From Lutibacter sp. (GTDB taxonomy: Bacteria; Bacteroidota; Bacteroidia; Flavobacteriales; Flavobacteriaceae): DNA of 64,000 nucleotides. This document shows positions 34,034-42,786 of the stretch, piece by piece (within the stretch, counting starts at the first letter, position 1; each line of letters starts with the position of its first letter). The notes beneath the pieces were generated by a model. It was not told where the DNA came from, searched no databases, and saw nothing but the letters and a program-made list of their open reading frames with translations. The position numbers and the translations under genes are program-made. Where the stretch lies: positions 1-64,000 of the forward strand of contig NVWM01000007.1 of NCBI GenBank assembly GCA_002733665.1. The letters are read 5' to 3'.

Positions 34034-34068
34034 AAAGCTACTTTCTAATAAGAAAGTAGCTTTTTTAT
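34034..34068 (+). terminator. intrinsic terminator of rpmB-rpmG-DUF4295
   Basis: A perfect 13-bp stem AAAGCTACTTTCT / AGAAAGTAGCTTT with a 4-base loop, followed by a run of T. It starts 23 bases after the DUF4295 stop. Confidence 0.9.
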
Positions 34069-34156
34069 TTTATATTTGTATCAGTCTGACAATTTGCCAT
34101 AAAAAAAATTTAGGTTCAGTTTTTGACTGTTATTATATAATGAGTTTATGATTGAT

Positions 34157-34235
34157 GTCATTCCTGCGAAGGCAGGAATCCAGAATAAACTTTGTATAGG
34201 TTCCTGCCTTCACAGGAAATCGAAGATTCAATGAC
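34157..34235. repeat. REP-like palindrome (GTCATTCCTGCGAAGGCAGGAATC type)
   Basis: GTCATTCCTGCGAAGGCAGG on the left pairs with CCTGCCTTCACAGGAA further right, and the ends are GTCATT and ATTCAATGAC. It occupies the gap between the ribosomal-protein terminator and ftsY. The rest of that ~310-base gap holds only the terminator and A+T-rich sequence before ftsY. Confidence 0.75.
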
Positions 34236-34322
34236 TCCAAAGAAATATAAAAAAGGAGTTAATGACAAATGTATTTGTTAATTATGAATTATCATAATTG
34301 ACCAATTATCAAATTACAATAT

Positions 34323-35276
34323 ATGAGTTTATTTAAAAAACTATTTTCAAAAGAAAAAAAAGAAACCCTAGATAAAGGATTAGAGAAAACGAATACCACA
34401 TTTCTATCTAAATTATCAAAAGCCGTTGCAGGAAAATCAAAAGTTGATGATGATGTACTTGATAATTTAGAAGAAGTTTTAGTAGCGTCAGATGTTGGTG
34501 TAAACACAACTTTAAAAGTTATAGATCGTATAGAAGCGCGTGTTGCTAAAGATAAATATTTAGGAACCGAAGAATTAAATAAAATACTTAGAGAAGAAAT
34601 TTCAGGATTATTGGCAGAAACCAATGCAGGAAATGAAACTGAATTTACCATTCCAGAAGGTCAAAAACCCTACGTGATTATGGTTGTTGGTGTGAATGGA
34701 GTTGGAAAAACAACAACTATAGGTAAGCTAGCATCACAATTTAAAAAAGCAGGATTGAAAGTTGTTTTGGGTGCTGCAGATACGTTTCGTGCAGCAGCAA
34801 TTGACCAATTACAAGTTTGGGCAGATAGAGTAGATGTGCCGTTGATACACCAAGAAATGGGTTCAGATCCAGCGTCTGTTGCTTTTGATACCTTACAGTC
34901 TGGAGTTACTCAAAATGCAGATGTTATTATTATTGATACAGCAGGGAGATTGCATAACAAAATCAATTTGATGAATGAGTTGACCAAGATAAAACGTGTA
35001 ATGCAGAAAGTGATTGACGATGCGCCTCACGAAGTATTATTAGTTTTAGATGGTTCTACGGGTCAAAATGCATTTGAGCAAGCAAAACAGTTTACATTAG
35101 CAACTGAAGTTACTTCATTGGCAGTTACAAAGTTAGACGGAACTGCAAAAGGAGGTGTTGTGATTGGAATTTCTGACCAATTTCAAATTCCTGTAAAATA
35201 TATTGGCGTTGGTGAAGGTATTGATGACTTACAGGTATTTAATAAAGTTGAGTTTGTAGATTCGTTTTTTAAATAG
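34323..35276 (+). CDS. ftsY: signal recognition particle receptor FtsY
   Basis: A 317-residue SRP-type GTPase. The N domain (~1-100) lacks the long acidic A domain of E. coli FtsY. The G domain has G1 [15 protein letters not shown] near residue 121, [19 protein letters not shown] and [10 protein letters not shown]. It targets ribosome-nascent chains to the inner membrane. Confidence 0.96.
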   Translation: MSLFKKLFSKEKKETLDKGLEKTNTTFLSKLSKAVAGKSKVDDDVLDNLEEVLVASDVGVNTTLKVIDRIEARVAKDKYLGTEELNKILREEISGLLAETNAGNETEFTIPEGQKPYVIMVVGVNGVGKTTTIGKLASQFKKAGLKVVLGAADTFRAAAIDQLQVWADRVDVPLIHQEMGSDPASVAFDTLQSGVTQNADVIIIDTAGRLHNKINLMNELTKIKRVMQKVIDDAPHEVLLVLDGSTGQNAFEQAKQFTLATEVTSLAVTKLDGTAKGGVVIGISDQFQIPVKYIGVGEGIDDLQVFNKVEFVDSFFK

Positions 35277-35322
35277 GAGTTTTGTTGATAGACTTTAAAA
35301 TTTCAATAAATTAGATAAGTTG

Positions 35323-36096
35323 TTAATTTTTTGTTTTATAATCCTCATTGTATTTCTTTTCAATGTCAGTTTTATTTCTATAATCTAATGGGATAGGTAA
35401 ATATGTTGGGTATTTATAGAGTCCGATATCAAATGAGTGATTTCTCTTATCGGTATAATTTTTCCAGCCACTGATTTCAGTCAGATGCTTAATTCCAGAA
35501 TTATTGTTAATATTCAGAACATAACCAAAAGGTGGGAAAGTCAATTCGCAAACAACTCCATGTGTATTTGTTGCAGTCCAACTTAAATTTCTAATCTGTC
35601 CCTCATTATTCAAATATTGATATATTTTGTATTTATCAGAAAGAGTTTTTAATTCAGGATTTTTAATAAAATCAAGTAATTCAATATATTCTTCTGTAAA
35701 CCAAGTCTCATTCATTGCAATAAACATTGAAATTATTTGTTTCAAAACTCTAAAAGGATTTTGATTCATTGCTGTAAACTGAACGTATTTAAAATCAAAT
35801 TTTGAATTCAAATCCATTCCAATATTCGCCCATTTTGAAAATGAACGAACATAATGTTTATTTAAAAAGCCATTACAAGTTTCACATAAAGTGTAGTATC
35901 CTATTCCACCTTGATGAACAATCCCTTTTGGTTTATGTTTGATAAAATTAGGGCTTTTTATAAATTCATCAAATGGAATAGAATAATATCGAGTGTTTTT
36001 ATTGAAAGCAACTCTTGGTGGAATATGTTCAAAAGTCAGTTTTTTTTCTTTTTTACAAATTCGACAAATGCCAATTTCTGTTTTCTTTCTACTCAT
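35323..36096 (-). CDS. HNH endonuclease-like zinc-motif protein (accessory)
   Basis: A 257-residue protein. The N-terminus CRICKKEKKLTFEHIPPRVAFN and the later CETCNGFLNKHY form a CxxC...HxxP...CxxCN layout typical of HNH-type nucleases that lack clear assignment. The remaining ~170 residues show no known domain. The gene is isolated between conserved genes and A+T-rich, so it is probably acquired. Nuclease activity is inferred only from the motif. Confidence 0.65.
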   Translation of the reverse strand: MSRKKTEIGICRICKKEKKLTFEHIPPRVAFNKNTRYYSIPFDEFIKSPNFIKHKPKGIVHQGGIGYYTLCETCNGFLNKHYVRSFSKWANIGMDLNSKFDFKYVQFTAMNQNPFRVLKQIISMFIAMNETWFTEEYIELLDFIKNPELKTLSDKYKIYQYLNNEGQIRNLSWTATNTHGVVCELTFPPFGYVLNINNNSGIKHLTEISGWKNYTDKRNHSFDIGLYKYPTYLPIPLDYRNKTDIEKKYNEDYKTKN

Positions 36097-36219
36097 TTTT
36101 CAGGTAATTGTAAGGTAAACTCAGTTTTCAATCGTCTATATCGTAAACTTAGTACTTTATAAATTAAAAATCTACACCTTTTTTATTTTTCGTAATTTTA
36201 GACTTCTAAAACCAAACCA

Positions 36220-37842
36220 ATGAAAACCAAACTTCTCATACTAGTTGCACTAGTATTATTCTCTTGTAAAAAAGAAATACAGCCTACACTTTCTGATGAT
36301 ACAAGTGCAATTGCTGTAAAAGATGTTGAGTTTAAAGTGTTGGACTCACAATATATTGACAATGATGCGCTGTGGCAACCTTTTGAAAAATATTGGGAGC
36401 ATTTCTCTGAAAGTGATTACAATGCATTAAAACCTTTAATTCTCGAGCAAAATATACCGTCAATTCAAAAAAACATTTATGAAGGTAAATTGTCTTATGA
36501 AAAACTAACGTTATTTTATCTCTACAGAATAAAAAAGTTTGATAGAAATAATGAATTGTCACTAAATGCTGTGATTTCACTCAATCCAAATGTAGTGGAA
36601 GAAGCCAAAGAAAAAGACCATCAGTTAAAAAACAGAATGTTGAAACATCCAATTTTCGGTATGCCAATTTTATTAAAAGACAATATCAACGCCTCAGGAA
36701 TGCTAACAACTGCAGGTGCAATAGCATTAGCAAATAATAATACTTCAGATGCTTTTATAGTTCAGCAATTAAAACAAAACGGCGCATTAATTCTTGGAAA
36801 AGCCAATCTAAGTGAATGGGCGTATTTCTTTTGTGGAGAATGTCCAAGTGGTTATAGTGCCATAGGAGGGCAGACTTTAAATCCGTATGGAAGAAAAGTA
36901 TTTGATACAGGAGGCTCAAGTTCAGGTAGTGGAGTTGCGAGTGCTGCAAACTTTTCCGTTGGAACTGTAGGTTCAGAAACTGCAGGTTCTATTTTATCTC
37001 CTGCAAGTTCAAATTCAGTTGTTGGTTTAAAACCAACTATCGGTGTTTTAAGTAGAACAGGAATAGTGCCGATTTCTAGTACGTTAGACACTCCAGGACC
37101 TATCACAAGAAATGTGATTGACAATGCAATTCTATTAGATGCAATGTCAGGTTATGATAGTAGTGATGCATTAAGTATAGAATTTAAAAGAAGCTTTAAA
37201 AATTATTATGATAATCTTGATACGAGTTTGAAATCATTTGATGGAATTCGATTTGGAGTTTTTAAAGAGTTGCTAAAAGATACACTGTACTTAAATGCTG
37301 TTGAATCTATTAAAAATCAAGGCGCAGAAATTATTGAGATTAAAGAGATTGAAGTGAAATTAAACGGATTTATGGCTTTATTGAACATTGATATGCGAAA
37401 TGATTTACCAAAATATTTAAAGAATAATGCATCCGATAAAATAGGTTTAACATCAGTGCAAGATGTGATTGATTTTAACAAGAAAGATTCAGTGAAGACC
37501 ATGCCTTATGGTCAGGCTTTATTTTATGGAATTATGAATGATGAAACTAAAGAAGATGAATTTGTGAAAATTAAAGATTCACTACATATCAAAGGGAAGA
37601 AATTTTTTGATATACATATCAATAAGCATAATCTAGACGGAATTTTATCAATCAATAACTATCACGCAGGAGAAGCAGCAGTAGCAATATATCCTGCAAT
37701 TACAGTTCCTATGGGATATACAGAAGAAGGTCAGCCTAAAGGATTGACATTTATTACTTCCAAAACAGAAAAGGATTTACTAGAATGGGCAGCCATTTAC
37801 GAGAATGCATCTAAAATGAGGATTGTTCCAAAGAACTATTAG
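36220..37842 (+). CDS. amidase-signature family lipoprotein
   Basis: A 540-residue protein with a lipoprotein signal (MKTKLLILVALVLFSCKK). The amidase domain has the catalytic Lys in PILLKDNINASG, the Ser-rich motif GGSSSGSGVASAAN and the nucleophile-containing segment GSETAGSILSPAS, the Ser-cisSer-Lys triad of the family. A ~100-residue N-terminal extension precedes the core. It is likely an exported amidase; the substrate is unknown. ATG is 27 bases after TAATTTTA, a near -7 match. Confidence 0.88.
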   Translation: MKTKLLILVALVLFSCKKEIQPTLSDDTSAIAVKDVEFKVLDSQYIDNDALWQPFEKYWEHFSESDYNALKPLILEQNIPSIQKNIYEGKLSYEKLTLFYLYRIKKFDRNNELSLNAVISLNPNVVEEAKEKDHQLKNRMLKHPIFGMPILLKDNINASGMLTTAGAIALANNNTSDAFIVQQLKQNGALILGKANLSEWAYFFCGECPSGYSAIGGQTLNPYGRKVFDTGGSSSGSGVASAANFSVGTVGSETAGSILSPASSNSVVGLKPTIGVLSRTGIVPISSTLDTPGPITRNVIDNAILLDAMSGYDSSDALSIEFKRSFKNYYDNLDTSLKSFDGIRFGVFKELLKDTLYLNAVESIKNQGAEIIEIKEIEVKLNGFMALLNIDMRNDLPKYLKNNASDKIGLTSVQDVIDFNKKDSVKTMPYGQALFYGIMNDETKEDEFVKIKDSLHIKGKKFFDIHINKHNLDGILSINNYHAGEAAVAIYPAITVPMGYTEEGQPKGLTFITSKTEKDLLEWAAIYENASKMRIVPKNY

Positions 37843-37856
37843 TTTGATAAATAATA

Positions 37857-38930
37857 TTACTCAATTACAGCATTAATTTTTGCCCAAAGTTCGTTGTCAA
37901 AGTTAGACAGTGCGAAAGTATCTGTATCTGCAGCATTTCCCATTCTGATGATTACCAACTTTTTGCTTGGTACGACATAAATTTTTTGATCATTTTTACC
38001 CAAAGCAGCATACATATCATTCGGAGCATTTGGAATTAAATTACCATTAAATTCAAACTGACTTTGAGGTAAATGATAACTGTTTTTCCCATTTAACCAC
38101 CATAAGTAACCATAAGCATCATTGATATTTTGTGAAGTGTTTGTTGCATCATTTAAAAAACTTTCTGAAACTATTTGTGTATTTTCCCAAAGACCTTTAG
38201 CATACATCATTAATCCAAATCTTGCCATACTTCTAGAGTTGCTCCAATAAACACTAAGTCCGCCATTTTGAATCCATTGTCCATTCATACCAATTTTATC
38301 TCTTAAATTAGCATTAAAATAATTGCTCCAAGTATCATTACTTGCTTCAGAAACAACATCTTGCATTTTTACATACACATTATGATATGCCCAACGAGTT
38401 CCAGAATCAGAAATGTATTGTAGATTTGAAGGAGAAATATCATCTCCAAGCGTATCATCTAATCCAGAGTTCATTGACAACAAATTCTTACAAGTAATCA
38501 AGTTTTCTTTGTCTAGAGTTGCACTCGTCCAACCTGTTCCTAAATAATCTGAAACCTTGTTATTTAGATTTAAAATGCCTTTATCCTGTGCAATTCCAGA
38601 TACTGTTGATGTCAATGTTTTTCCTGCGCTTGCCCAATACCATGGATTTGTATTAGAATGTCCATTCATATATTCTTCCAAAACTATTCTACCATTATAT
38701 AGTACAATGAAGCTTTTAGAGTTTTTTTCTTTAACAAAATCTAACAGCGATTGTAAATTGCTTTCGTTCCAATTCAATTCTGATAATGTGGTTGTTTCCC
38801 AAGTATCACTTCCGATAGGAGGGAAATATAATGTTTCATTAACAGGAACATTGGTTTCTTCAAAATCGTCTGTTGAACATGATAATAATAAAAAGCATGT
38901 GAAAAACAGAAAGAAAGAACTTAATTTCAT
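37857..38930 (-). CDS. serine hydrolase, beta-lactamase/DD-peptidase-like lipoprotein
   Basis: A 357-residue protein with a lipoprotein signal (LLLSCSTDD). The class C beta-lactamase-like domain has the SxxK motif SAGK in WYWASAGKTLTSTVSGIA, with YxN as YHN (RWAYHNVYVKM). It is convergent with the amidase, 14 bases apart. A role as esterase or peptidase is more likely than antibiotic hydrolysis. Confidence 0.85.
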   Translation of the reverse strand: MKLSSFFLFFTCFLLLSCSTDDFEETNVPVNETLYFPPIGSDTWETTTLSELNWNESNLQSLLDFVKEKNSKSFIVLYNGRIVLEEYMNGHSNTNPWYWASAGKTLTSTVSGIAQDKGILNLNNKVSDYLGTGWTSATLDKENLITCKNLLSMNSGLDDTLGDDISPSNLQYISDSGTRWAYHNVYVKMQDVVSEASNDTWSNYFNANLRDKIGMNGQWIQNGGLSVYWSNSRSMARFGLMMYAKGLWENTQIVSESFLNDATNTSQNINDAYGYLWWLNGKNSYHLPQSQFEFNGNLIPNAPNDMYAALGKNDQKIYVVPSKKLVIIRMGNAADTDTFALSNFDNELWAKINAVIE

Positions 38931-38988
38931 AATAAATATTTTAAGACGAATATTCTATTAAGACTAAACGTATAAGGAATGGTTTAAT

Positions 38989-38996
38989 TACTTTTG
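38989..38996 (+). promoter_or_regulatory. -7 promoter element of rimO
   Basis: TACTTTTG fits TAnnTTTG, 19 bases before ATG 39015. Confidence 0.6.
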
Positions 38997-39014
38997 CACT
39001 TTAAAATATATTAA

Positions 39015-40316
39015 ATGCGCACGAAATCAGTAAAAAAGAATAAAATCAATGTTGTAACTCTTGGATGTTCTAAGAACGTTTATGATTCAGAGATTTTAAT
39101 GGGACAATTGAAAGCCAATGGTAAAGATGTTGTACATGAGAAAGAAGGGAATATCGTAGTGATAAATACTTGTGGTTTTATTGATAATGCCAAAGAAGAA
39201 AGTGTCAATACAATTTTAGATTTTGTACAGCAAAAAGAAGATGGTGATATTGATAAAGTATTCGTAACAGGATGCCTGAGTGAGCGTTATAAGCCGGATT
39301 TGTTGAAGGAAATCCCGAACGTTGATCAATATTTTGGAACGACTGAGTTGCCAAATTTATTGAAAGTTTTAGGTGCAGATTATAAACATGAATTGATTGG
39401 AGAACGTTTAACAACGACACCAAAAAATTACGCATATCTTAAGATTGCTGAAGGTTGTGATAGACCTTGTAGTTTCTGTGCGATTCCGTTGATGAGAGGA
39501 AAACATCGTTCAACTCCTATCGAAGAAATAATTATTGAAGCGAAGAAATTGGCCGCAAAAGGGGTTAAAGAATTGATTTTGATAGCACAAGACTTAACAT
39601 ATTACGGTTTAGATATTTATAAAAAAAGAAACCTTGCTGAGTTATTGAGAGAATTGGTAAAAGTAGAAGGAGTAGAATGGATTCGTTTGCATTATGCATT
39701 TCCTACAGGTTTTCCGATGGATGTACTTGAAGTGATGAAAAATGAACCAAAGATTTGTAATTATATTGATATTCCGTTACAGCATATTTCTGATAGCATT
39801 TTGAAGAGTATGAAGCGTGGAACTACAAAAGAAAAGACAACGAAATTACTCAGAAGTTTTAGAGAAGCTGTTCCAGAAATGGCAATTAGAACGACATTAA
39901 TTGTTGGTTATCCTGGAGAAACAGAAGAGGATTTTGAAACCTTAAAAAATTGGGTTACAGAAATGCGTTTTGATCGTTTAGGTTGTTTTGCTTATTCACA
40001 TGAAGAAAATACAACTGCATATGAATTGGATGATAACGTACCTCAAGAAGTTAAACAACAGCGAGTTAATAAGATAATGGAATTGCAGTCTCAAATTTCT
40101 TGGGAGTTGAATCAAGAAAAAATTGGAAAAACGTTTAAAGTTATTATCGACCGAAAAGAAGGAAATAATTTTATTGGTCGTACAGAATTTGATTCTCCAG
40201 ATGTAGATAATGAAGTGTTGATTGATGCTACAAAAATTTATTTAAAAACAGCAGAGTTTGCAACTGTTAAAATTACAGAAGCTGCAGATTATGATTTGTA
40301 TGCTGAGGTTGTTTAG
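39015..40316 (+). CDS. rimO: ribosomal protein S12 methylthiotransferase
   Basis: A 433-residue radical-SAM methylthiotransferase that modifies an Asp of S12. The UPF0004 domain has the three cluster cysteines in TLGCSKN, NTCGFID and VTGCLSERY. The radical-SAM motif is CDRPCSFCAIPLMRGKHRS, and a C-terminal TRAM domain (KTFKVIIDRKEGNNFIGRTEFDSPDVD) is present. Length is normal. Confidence 0.96.
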   Translation: MRTKSVKKNKINVVTLGCSKNVYDSEILMGQLKANGKDVVHEKEGNIVVINTCGFIDNAKEESVNTILDFVQQKEDGDIDKVFVTGCLSERYKPDLLKEIPNVDQYFGTTELPNLLKVLGADYKHELIGERLTTTPKNYAYLKIAEGCDRPCSFCAIPLMRGKHRSTPIEEIIIEAKKLAAKGVKELILIAQDLTYYGLDIYKKRNLAELLRELVKVEGVEWIRLHYAFPTGFPMDVLEVMKNEPKICNYIDIPLQHISDSILKSMKRGTTKEKTTKLLRSFREAVPEMAIRTTLIVGYPGETEEDFETLKNWVTEMRFDRLGCFAYSHEENTTAYELDDNVPQEVKQQRVNKIMELQSQISWELNQEKIGKTFKVIIDRKEGNNFIGRTEFDSPDVDNEVLIDATKIYLKTAEFATVKITEAADYDLYAEVV

Positions 40317-40393
40317 TTAAAAATTTGTTAGAAAATGAGGTAATTACCAGCAACCATATTAATTTTAGTATTTTTATCAAAAATTAATATTTA

Positions 40394-41995
40394 GTGAGTA
40401 AAACTTCGACTATTCCATTTTGTAAAACTGGTTATTTTTCAAAAACCATGTGTGATTATTTGGCACAAGATAATTCTATTACTGATTTTCATGGAAATTT
40501 TCCAGATTTAAAAGGTTTTGAAAAGCAGATTGATTTAAAACGTCATTCTGAACTTGTTTCAGAATCGCATCGCGAAATTTTGGTAACATCTTTAAAGTCA
40601 CAATACAAAAACATAAAATCTTTTTCAAAAACTAAAAGGAATATTCAGTCTTTATCAGAAGAAAATACTTTTACCATTACTACAGGACATCAGTTGAATC
40701 TGTTTACAGGTCCTTTATATTTTTTATATAAAATCATTTCAACAATCAATCTTACGGAGCAGTTAAAGCAAGAATTTCCTGATGATAATTTTGTACCAAT
40801 TTATTGGATGGCAACTGAAGATCACGATTTTGAGGAAATACAATATTTTAATTTCAAAGATAAGAAAATCACTTGGAATCGTACTGCTTCTGGTGGAGTT
40901 GGGCGTTTAAAACCATATGGTTTAGAAGATGTTTTTAATGAATTTTCTAAACTTTTAAATCTTTCTGATAATTCTAAAAAATTGCGTTTGCTATTTAGAA
41001 AGGCATATATAGAGAATGACAATCTAACTGATGCAACACGTTACCTTGCTAACGAATTATTTGGAGAATACGGCTTAGTTATTCTTGATGGAGACGATGC
41101 AGATTTAAAACGTCAGTTTTTGCCTTTTGTAGAGAAAGAATTGTTTGAAAATATTTCTTTTGACGAAGTTTCAAAAACGATCAAATCATTAGAAAAAAAT
41201 TACAAGATTCAGGTAAATCCTAGAGAAATAAATTTATTTTATTTGACTGATGACTTGCGTGAACGTATCATTTTTGAAGATAATTTATTTAAAATCAATA
41301 ACACTTCGATTAATTTTTCCAAAGAAGAATTGTTATATGAATTAAAATTACATCCAGAACGTTTTAGTCCAAATGTAATAATGCGACCATTGTATCAAGA
41401 AGTAATTTTACCAAATCTTTGCTATATCGGTGGAGGAGGAGAGTTGGCATATTGGCTGGAATTGAAAGATTATTTTGAAAAAGTTGAAGTTCCCTTTCCT
41501 GTTTTATTATTACGTAATTCTGCCTTGTTAATTTCAGAAAAACAATCGAAAAAAATGGAGAAATTAAATATTACTCCAGAAGAATTGTTTTTAAAACAAC
41601 AAGAACTTATCAATAAAAAAGTAACAGAGAAATCAGATGTGATTATTGATTTTTCAGAACAGCGAAATCAGATTGATGCTCATTTTAAAAAGATGGAAAA
41701 GATTGCTAGTCAAACAGATAAATCGTTTGTTGGTGCAGTACAAGCACAAAAACAAAAGCAATTAAACGGTCTTAATAATCTTGAAAAACGACTTTTAAAA
41801 GCCGAAAGAAGAGTTCATAAAGACTTGGTTGATAGAATCGTATTACTTCAAGATGAGTTATTTCCAAAGAAGAGTTTACAAGAGAGAAATACTAATTTCT
41901 CAGAATTTTATTTAGAATATGGCGATGAATTAATTCCAAAATTAAAAGAAGCTCTACAGCCCTTGAGTGGAGCGTTTACAATTATTGAATTGTAA
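40394..41995 (+). CDS. bshC: bacillithiol biosynthesis cysteine-adding enzyme
   Basis: A 533-residue BshC that adds cysteine to glucosaminyl-malate. Family blocks include FTITTGHQLNLFTGPLYFLYKI, PIYWMATEDHDFEEI and YIGGGGELAYWLELKDYF. The C-terminal coiled-coil region (KKMEKIASQTDKSFVGAVQAQKQKQLNGLNNLEKRLLKAERRV) is also present. The start is GTG. Residues ~50-58 (RHSELVSES) are encoded by a REP-like hairpin. Confidence 0.95.
   Translation: MSKTSTIPFCKTGYFSKTMCDYLAQDNSITDFHGNFPDLKGFEKQIDLKRHSELVSESHREILVTSLKSQYKNIKSFSKTKRNIQSLSEENTFTITTGHQLNLFTGPLYFLYKIISTINLTEQLKQEFPDDNFVPIYWMATEDHDFEEIQYFNFKDKKITWNRTASGGVGRLKPYGLEDVFNEFSKLLNLSDNSKKLRLLFRKAYIENDNLTDATRYLANELFGEYGLVILDGDDADLKRQFLPFVEKELFENISFDEVSKTIKSLEKNYKIQVNPREINLFYLTDDLRERIIFEDNLFKINNTSINFSKEELLYELKLHPERFSPNVIMRPLYQEVILPNLCYIGGGGELAYWLELKDYFEKVEVPFPVLLLRNSALLISEKQSKKMEKLNITPEELFLKQQELINKKVTEKSDVIIDFSEQRNQIDAHFKKMEKIASQTDKSFVGAVQAQKQKQLNGLNNLEKRLLKAERRVHKDLVDRIVLLQDELFPKKSLQERNTNFSEFYLEYGDELIPKLKEALQPLSGAFTIIEL
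40542..40566 (+). repeat. REP-like hairpin within the bshC coding region
   Basis: GTCATTCTGAACTTGTTTCA plus GAATC contains the arms ATTCTGAA and TTCAGAAT around a 5-base loop. I recognise this as a widely dispersed intergenic motif of Bacteroidota genomes. Here it is translated as the peptide HSELVSES, in a poorly conserved stretch of BshC. Confidence 0.65.
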
Positions 41996-42027
41996 CTTTA
42001 GTGACTGTTTAAAATCTTTTTAGTATT

Positions 42028-42035
42028 TACTTTTG
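42028..42035 (+). promoter_or_regulatory. -7 promoter element of the small membrane peptide gene
   Basis: TACTTTTG fits TAnnTTTG and ends 20 bases before ATG 42056, so the small gene has its own promoter. Confidence 0.55.
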
Positions 42036-42055
42036 CATAAAATTACCAAATAACT

Positions 42056-42175
42056 ATGAGAGGCTCAAATACCACATTATATATAGTTGCAGGAATTATT
42101 ATCTTCCATTTTTTAGCAGGTTTTATCTATCTCATTTATAAGATGAACAAGAAACCTACAGATAAAAAAGAATAA
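42056..42175 (+). CDS. 39-residue single-span membrane peptide
   Basis: MRGSNTTLYIVAGIIIFHFL... contains one transmembrane helix (about residues 8-28) and a Lys-rich cytoplasmic tail KMNKKPTDKKE. It has its own promoter and a hairpin (ACCTCATA/TATGAGGT, 42193-42221) downstream, which argues that it is real. No function is recognised. Confidence 0.6.
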   Translation: MRGSNTTLYIVAGIIIFHFLAGFIYLIYKMNKKPTDKKE

Positions 42176-42267
42176 TAATAACTAATGAAAAAACCTCATA
42201 AATTTTATAAATCTATGAGGTCATTTATATATAATTGTCAGCCTAAAAAAGTAAACTTTATTTAGTT

Positions 42268-42723
42268 TTAAATATGAAAGGCTTGATTATGTGTTAAATC
42301 TCCAGCACAACTACTGCATTTCCCTACAGTATCTCCACCGCCAGCACATCCATTTGTACAAGTGTAATGATATTGACCAGCAAGATTTGGTCCAGGAGCT
42401 GGAGTTGCAGCAGAATTCGTCACAGCAGGATTCGTTGTAGTTGGTGTTGTAATATTCGGAGTATTATGAAATCCTTGATTGTGTGCTAGTGCAGTACTAC
42501 ACACAGGACATGTGCCTTGAGCACTTGATGTTCCTCCAACACAATTTTGTGGACAAATATAATGTGCGCCACCAACAACGCCAGTTAAGGTGTTAAAATC
42601 TGGAGGCGGAGTAATAGGTCGTTCACTTGGTGTAACAACTTTGGATTTAGTTTTTTTTGTTTCTTCTTTACAAGAATAAAAACATAACATCACTAATGCG
42701 AATACTGGAATTAATTTTTTCAT
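42268..42723 (-). CDS. lipoprotein with two Cys-rich metal-binding-like repeats
   Basis: A 151-residue protein from ATG 42723; a TTG two codons upstream lies inside the -7 promoter element and is rejected. A lipoprotein signal (MLCFYSC) is followed by a spacer and two modules: YICPQNCVGG...CPVCSTALAHNQGFH and YTCTNGCAGG...CSSCAGDLTHNQAFHI. Each has Cys-x3-Cys, a CxxC pair and two His, resembling heavy-metal-binding domain repeats. The modules are joined by a Thr/Pro/Ala-rich linker. It may bind metal at the cell surface; this is inference. Confidence 0.75.
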   Translation of the reverse strand: MKKLIPVFALVMLCFYSCKEETKKTKSKVVTPSERPITPPPDFNTLTGVVGGAHYICPQNCVGGTSSAQGTCPVCSTALAHNQGFHNTPNITTPTTTNPAVTNSAATPAPGPNLAGQYHYTCTNGCAGGGDTVGKCSSCAGDLTHNQAFHI

Positions 42724-42726
42724 GTT

Positions 42727-42734
42727 CAAATATA
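42727..42734 (-). promoter_or_regulatory. -7 promoter element directly at the lipoprotein start
   Basis: TATATTTG on the minus strand fits TAnnTTTG and ends three bases from ATG 42723, so the transcript should be leaderless or nearly so. Confidence 0.6.
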
Positions 42735-42737
42735 TAA

Positions 42738-42768
42738 AAAAAACCGAATCAATTTGATTCGGTTTTAA
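42738..42768 (-). terminator. intrinsic terminator of lpdA
   Basis: A stem AAAACCGAATCAA / TTGATTCGGTTTT with almost no loop; on the minus strand it is followed by a T-rich run. It begins about 20 bases after the lpdA stop and separates it from the downstream lipoprotein gene. Confidence 0.85.
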
Positions 42769-42786
42769 ATTATTATAATATTATTT

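Noticed and set aside
42724-42729. TTG start for the Cys-repeat lipoprotein
   Set aside because: The TTG is part of the TATATTTG promoter element; ATG 42723 gives a normal lipoprotein signal.
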